Assembly: GCA_030169165.1 (NCBI GenBank) | Contig: CM058046.1 | Coordinates: 12,763,288 to 12,827,287 of the forward strand | Reading direction: 5' to 3' | From: Centaurea solstitialis | Lineage: Eukaryota > Streptophyta > Magnoliopsida > Asterales > Asteraceae | DNA: 64,000 nucleotides | In this document: one piece after another, positions 61,201 to 64,000 of the stretch | Position numbering within the stretch: the first letter of the stretch is position 1 | Layout of the letters: each line of letters begins with the position of its first letter | Translations under genes and position numbers: made by a program | The notes under the pieces: model-generated | What the model was told of the DNA's origin: nothing | Database searches by the model: none | Seen by the model: only the letters and a program-made list of their open reading frames with translations

Positions 61201-62033
61201 GTTCTAGAATGCAAGGGGCTGCAAGAAATATACTCCTATTGATAATTATATTATCTATTTTCTGATCAAAAGTTGGGCCCAAGCCAGAGAAACGGGTAGA
61301 GTCAAACCTTGACCTCACACATTAGAAGTGTAAGCCCTCAATTAGCAGTTGTCAGCTGAATAGCTGGTTGTAAAATAATCTACAGAAGAAAATGAGGGTG
61401 CGATGGCTGAACCCTGACAATGAAATAGAAATGAGACTGCAAGGCAAAGTCCAAAATATTCTAGATAAAGAACGAGAAGTGTGGCAAAAACGGGTAAGTC
61501 ATATAGTTAAGATTCTGTATCATTTATTACTATTCTACTTCCTAGTTAAAGATGTTGAGTTAATACCATCAAGGGTAGGTTATGATCTAACCTGCCAGAC
61601 AACATCATGTTTCCATGAAGTGAGAATTAATATGTATTTACTTATCGAACCCTAGATATAATGTGAAGCTGATTTATGAAGCACAAGCATATGAATTCTT
61701 CCTCTCACACTCAAATCAATAAGCAATCCATGCCACACAATGACACATAACAAGATCCCATTAAGCAAAGCGTATGAAACCCTCCTACAATCCTCTGTAT
61801 TATTAGAAGTCAAAACCAACAGAACACCCATAATTACAAATCAATTTAATGACTACAAAATTAGCTGATTAGCATATTAAGTTGGAAGCACCTGAAGGAA
61901 AAGGAGCATTCTGTGTTTCTTTGCTAACATCATCCTCTTCCTCACTAACTTCATCAGAATCTGATTCCCTGTCTACTGATTGTTCTGGCGAAGATGAATC
62001 AGATGAATTTCCCCGCATCGCAGTAGAGGACAT
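58296..62033 (-). CDS. NF-YA transcription factor, copy B, C-terminus frameshifted
   Basis: Five coding exons (62033-61892, 59900-59791, 59658-59590, 59256-59092, 58625-58296) give 271 residues. The first exon is identical to copy A over its coding length. The subunit-contact helix and DNA-binding segment are unchanged, so CCAAT binding should be kept. Protein differences include Ser to Gly (YYGGVM) and Ala to Ser (HQSRMP). In the last exon the C-run near 58311 has lost a net base against copy A; after HLERGG the frame changes to RGMEVL and stops, so the last ~25 residues of copy A, including QQWISISSNQASQRAVAMK, are absent. The leader exon ends at 63126. The copy may be active with an altered tail. 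Confidence 0.93.
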
Positions 62034-62414
62034 GGAGCTTATGCAATTACCGTGTCAGCAAGGTTACCTGCAGTAGATGAAATATGGCCACATAATGCAT
62101 GCTCAAAACAATATATAACAAAAGCAACACTCATAGGAGTAAACATAGCTCAATATCAAGCAGACCTAGAAAGAACAGATTTAAATGATTCTAAAGGCCG
62201 TAGTTCTTCAGTTACCATTTTTCCATTCAAGGACCCACAAAAAATGCTTTGAACAACAGTCACAAAATCAATCTCGAAAGGGATTCATACTTTACCACTT
62301 AAAAATGGTAAATAATGGATAAACTAACAAATGTTTTCCAAATATTAGGTCCCATCTTGATTTAGGAAGGTATTCCAGAGATATTACATGATAGTTTATT
62401 CTTTTTTAAGAAGA

Positions 62415-62441
62415 GGGGGGGGGGGGGGGGGGGGGGGGGGG
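62415..62441. repeat. 27-bp poly(G) run
   Basis: An uninterrupted G run lies in the copy B leader intron, inside a segment (62350-62515) absent from copy A. Its exact length may be affected by sequencing or assembly. Confidence 0.85.
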
Positions 62442-63309
62442 ATGGGGTATGGGCCAATTACTATGGCAAGTAAATGATGTTTGCATATATAGAACAATTT
62501 TAAAATGAACATCAGATATAGAATAACATAGTTACAGAAGTTGCAGAATTACATCACAGCACATTAGAAAGAACACCCAGGTTACAATCACATCATATGT
62601 TTTTTAGCTCATGCATGAAGGGTATCAATGTTAACCCTCATAAGACACCCAAAAACCCATTAAATTATTACTCTTTACCACCACAAACTTCAATTTGGCT
62701 CCCAATTTATCATAAAAACACATATAATTAACCATATCCCCCAATAATATGCTCATGCATGAATGCTATCAATCTCAAACCTTACAAAATGAACAAAAAA
62801 ACCATTCATTTTCCAGTTTTACAGCCAAAACTAAGTCAAACACTACAACATAAATCCCCAATTAAGCAATTCAATCCATGGTAAAATTCATAAAACCAAC
62901 CCTGTACCCTCGAATTCGCCAAAATCACCCAAAATGGAACCCCAAACCTCCCAATTACATCATCATGCACTCAATTCAATTAGGATTCAAAGTTATTCAA
63001 TCATATAATACAATAAAAACTATCAGCAAATGGTAATTGTGAATCAAAAAGGGAAGAAACAATCGACAAATTGAACATGCATATGCGAAAAAGTGGATAA
63101 TTTAGTAAGATAGATAAAATTTTACCAGTATCAAAGTAAGAAAAAACCCTAGAATCGGGGCGATGAATCGGAGAGAATTCAGGTGTAAATCTAGAAGAAG
63201 AAGAAGAAGGAATTGATTTGAGAGAGTGAAAATTATAGAGAGAGAGAGAGATATATATGTATCTATCTATATATCTATATATCTATATCTCTATATCTAC
63301 AGTCGAAAG

Positions 63310-63687
63310 TTATTTTACAACCTAGTAAAAGGTTACACCGGACAACGTTCATCTAAACCATTTATTTTAATCGGTTCACTATAATTAATTACTCGATTCA
63401 TCTATGATTAGTAATTTCATGTAATAATCTAACCTATAATGCATGGTATTTTCATTAAATGCCTATTATAACATGGGATGCACATTGGTTTATGAATGTT
63501 TAATGGAAGTATCACCTTCATGCAATTCATCACATAAATCATTATGTGTATTGACATTTGTTGTTGAAATTCGATGAAATCATGTAAGTACATCTAAAAA
63601 ACCGATGAAAATCTATATAAATGGGCTAAATAATTGATTTAGATGAAGGTTATACGGGTTATAACCTTTTAAGGAGTTGTATAATAA
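63310..63687. mobile_element. MITE-like insertion upstream of NF-YA copy B
   Basis: The segment is absent at the matching place in copy A. TTATTTTACAACC at the left end and the reverse complement of TTGTATAATAAT at the right are similar, and AAAAGGTTA and TTCATCTAAA motifs follow in both arms. The flanking TCGAAAG/TCGTGAG pair is too diverged to be sure of a target duplication. Confidence 0.6.
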
Positions 63688-64000
63688 TCGTGAGGTAAAG
63701 ATATATGTATGTATATAATGTGTTTTGTTTTCTCTCTCTCTTGATTTGAAACTCAACCTGACGTATGAATATGATACGTACCCCACGACTTTTGTATGCT
63801 GACGCGTGTAACACAACGCGAATTTTCTTTCCATGTTTCCTTCCCACTCATATTATACTTCCTATATTTATATTTTTATTTTATATAAAAGTATAAATAT
63901 TTAATTCTAAAGATAGTTTTAAGTTACTTTTTAATCCAAAATGGACGAATGATTTTTTATGTGGGTTTAGAGTTTTTAATTAAAACTCAAATTTTTCAAG

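Larger units (their letters stand above)
58111..64000 (-). repeat. Segmental duplication, copy B (NF-YA gene with flanks)
   Basis: Directly repeated from 44064-49664 with most introns alignable. Copy B has extra sequence at about 59273-59378, 62350-62515 and 63310-63687, and lacks 47093-47430 of copy A. Homology persists to the last base of the window, so the true right breakpoint lies outside. Confidence 0.95.

Noticed and set aside
1..64000. CRISPR array or bacterial operon structure
   Set aside because: Introns, miR169 sites and plant families show nuclear plant DNA; the repeats seen are minisatellites and transposon arms without spacer pattern.

Overview
This is nuclear DNA of a flowering plant, most likely a eudicot. 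The genes have GT-AG introns, leader introns and plant-type proteins (a P-class pentatricopeptide repeat protein, NF-YA factors with a miR169 site, a SIAMESE-type cell-cycle inhibitor). The spaces between genes are AT-rich and full of small inverted-repeat transposons. An asterid such as a composite is possible, but the window alone does not prove the family.

Layout. 1-5.5 kb is AT-rich intergenic DNA with a SINE-like piece and a degenerate 42-bp minisatellite. 5.5-11.4 kb (minus) is a complete seven-exon TMEM209-like nuclear-envelope gene. 11.5-24.6 kb is repeat-rich: three inverted-repeat elements of Mutator type (two with perfect 9-bp target duplications) and a direct duplication of an unrecognised small gene fragment. 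24.6-27.6 kb (plus) is a translation elongation factor eEF1A gene with a 1.1-kb leader intron. 29.9-33.3 kb (plus) is a mitochondrial-type PPR gene whose only coding intron carries a Mutator-like element. 34.6-39.2 kb (minus) is a PDIL5-1-like protein disulfide isomerase with a 3.6-kb intron. 39.3-42.1 kb holds two more Mutator-like elements. 44.2-49.3 kb (minus) is an NF-YA transcription factor gene. 49.7-57.6 kb is transposon-rich and includes a Pack-MULE that carries a rearranged PPR gene fragment. 57.8-58.1 kb (minus) is a SIAMESE-RELATED open reading frame with no visible start codon. 58.3-63.2 kb (minus) is a second NF-YA gene, a direct duplicate of the first, with a frameshifted C-terminus.

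Main points. eEF1A, PDIL5-1 and the TMEM209-like gene lie close together here; from memory their Arabidopsis counterparts are neighbours on chromosome 1 (At1g07940, At1g07960, At1g07970), so this looks like an old conserved block opened up by transposons. The NF-YA duplication spans at least 5.6 kb, and both copies keep an identical miR169-like site in the 3' untranslated region. Its left breakpoint falls at the 5' end of the SIAMESE-RELATED frame. The window also holds at least six Mutator-like non-autonomous elements with different subterminal sequences but a shared terminal pattern (GGGT or GAGT followed by an AT-rich stretch), most with matching 9-bp target duplications. I found no intact transposase, CRISPR array or rRNA/tRNA gene. 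All exon models come from reading splice signals and reading frames by eye.
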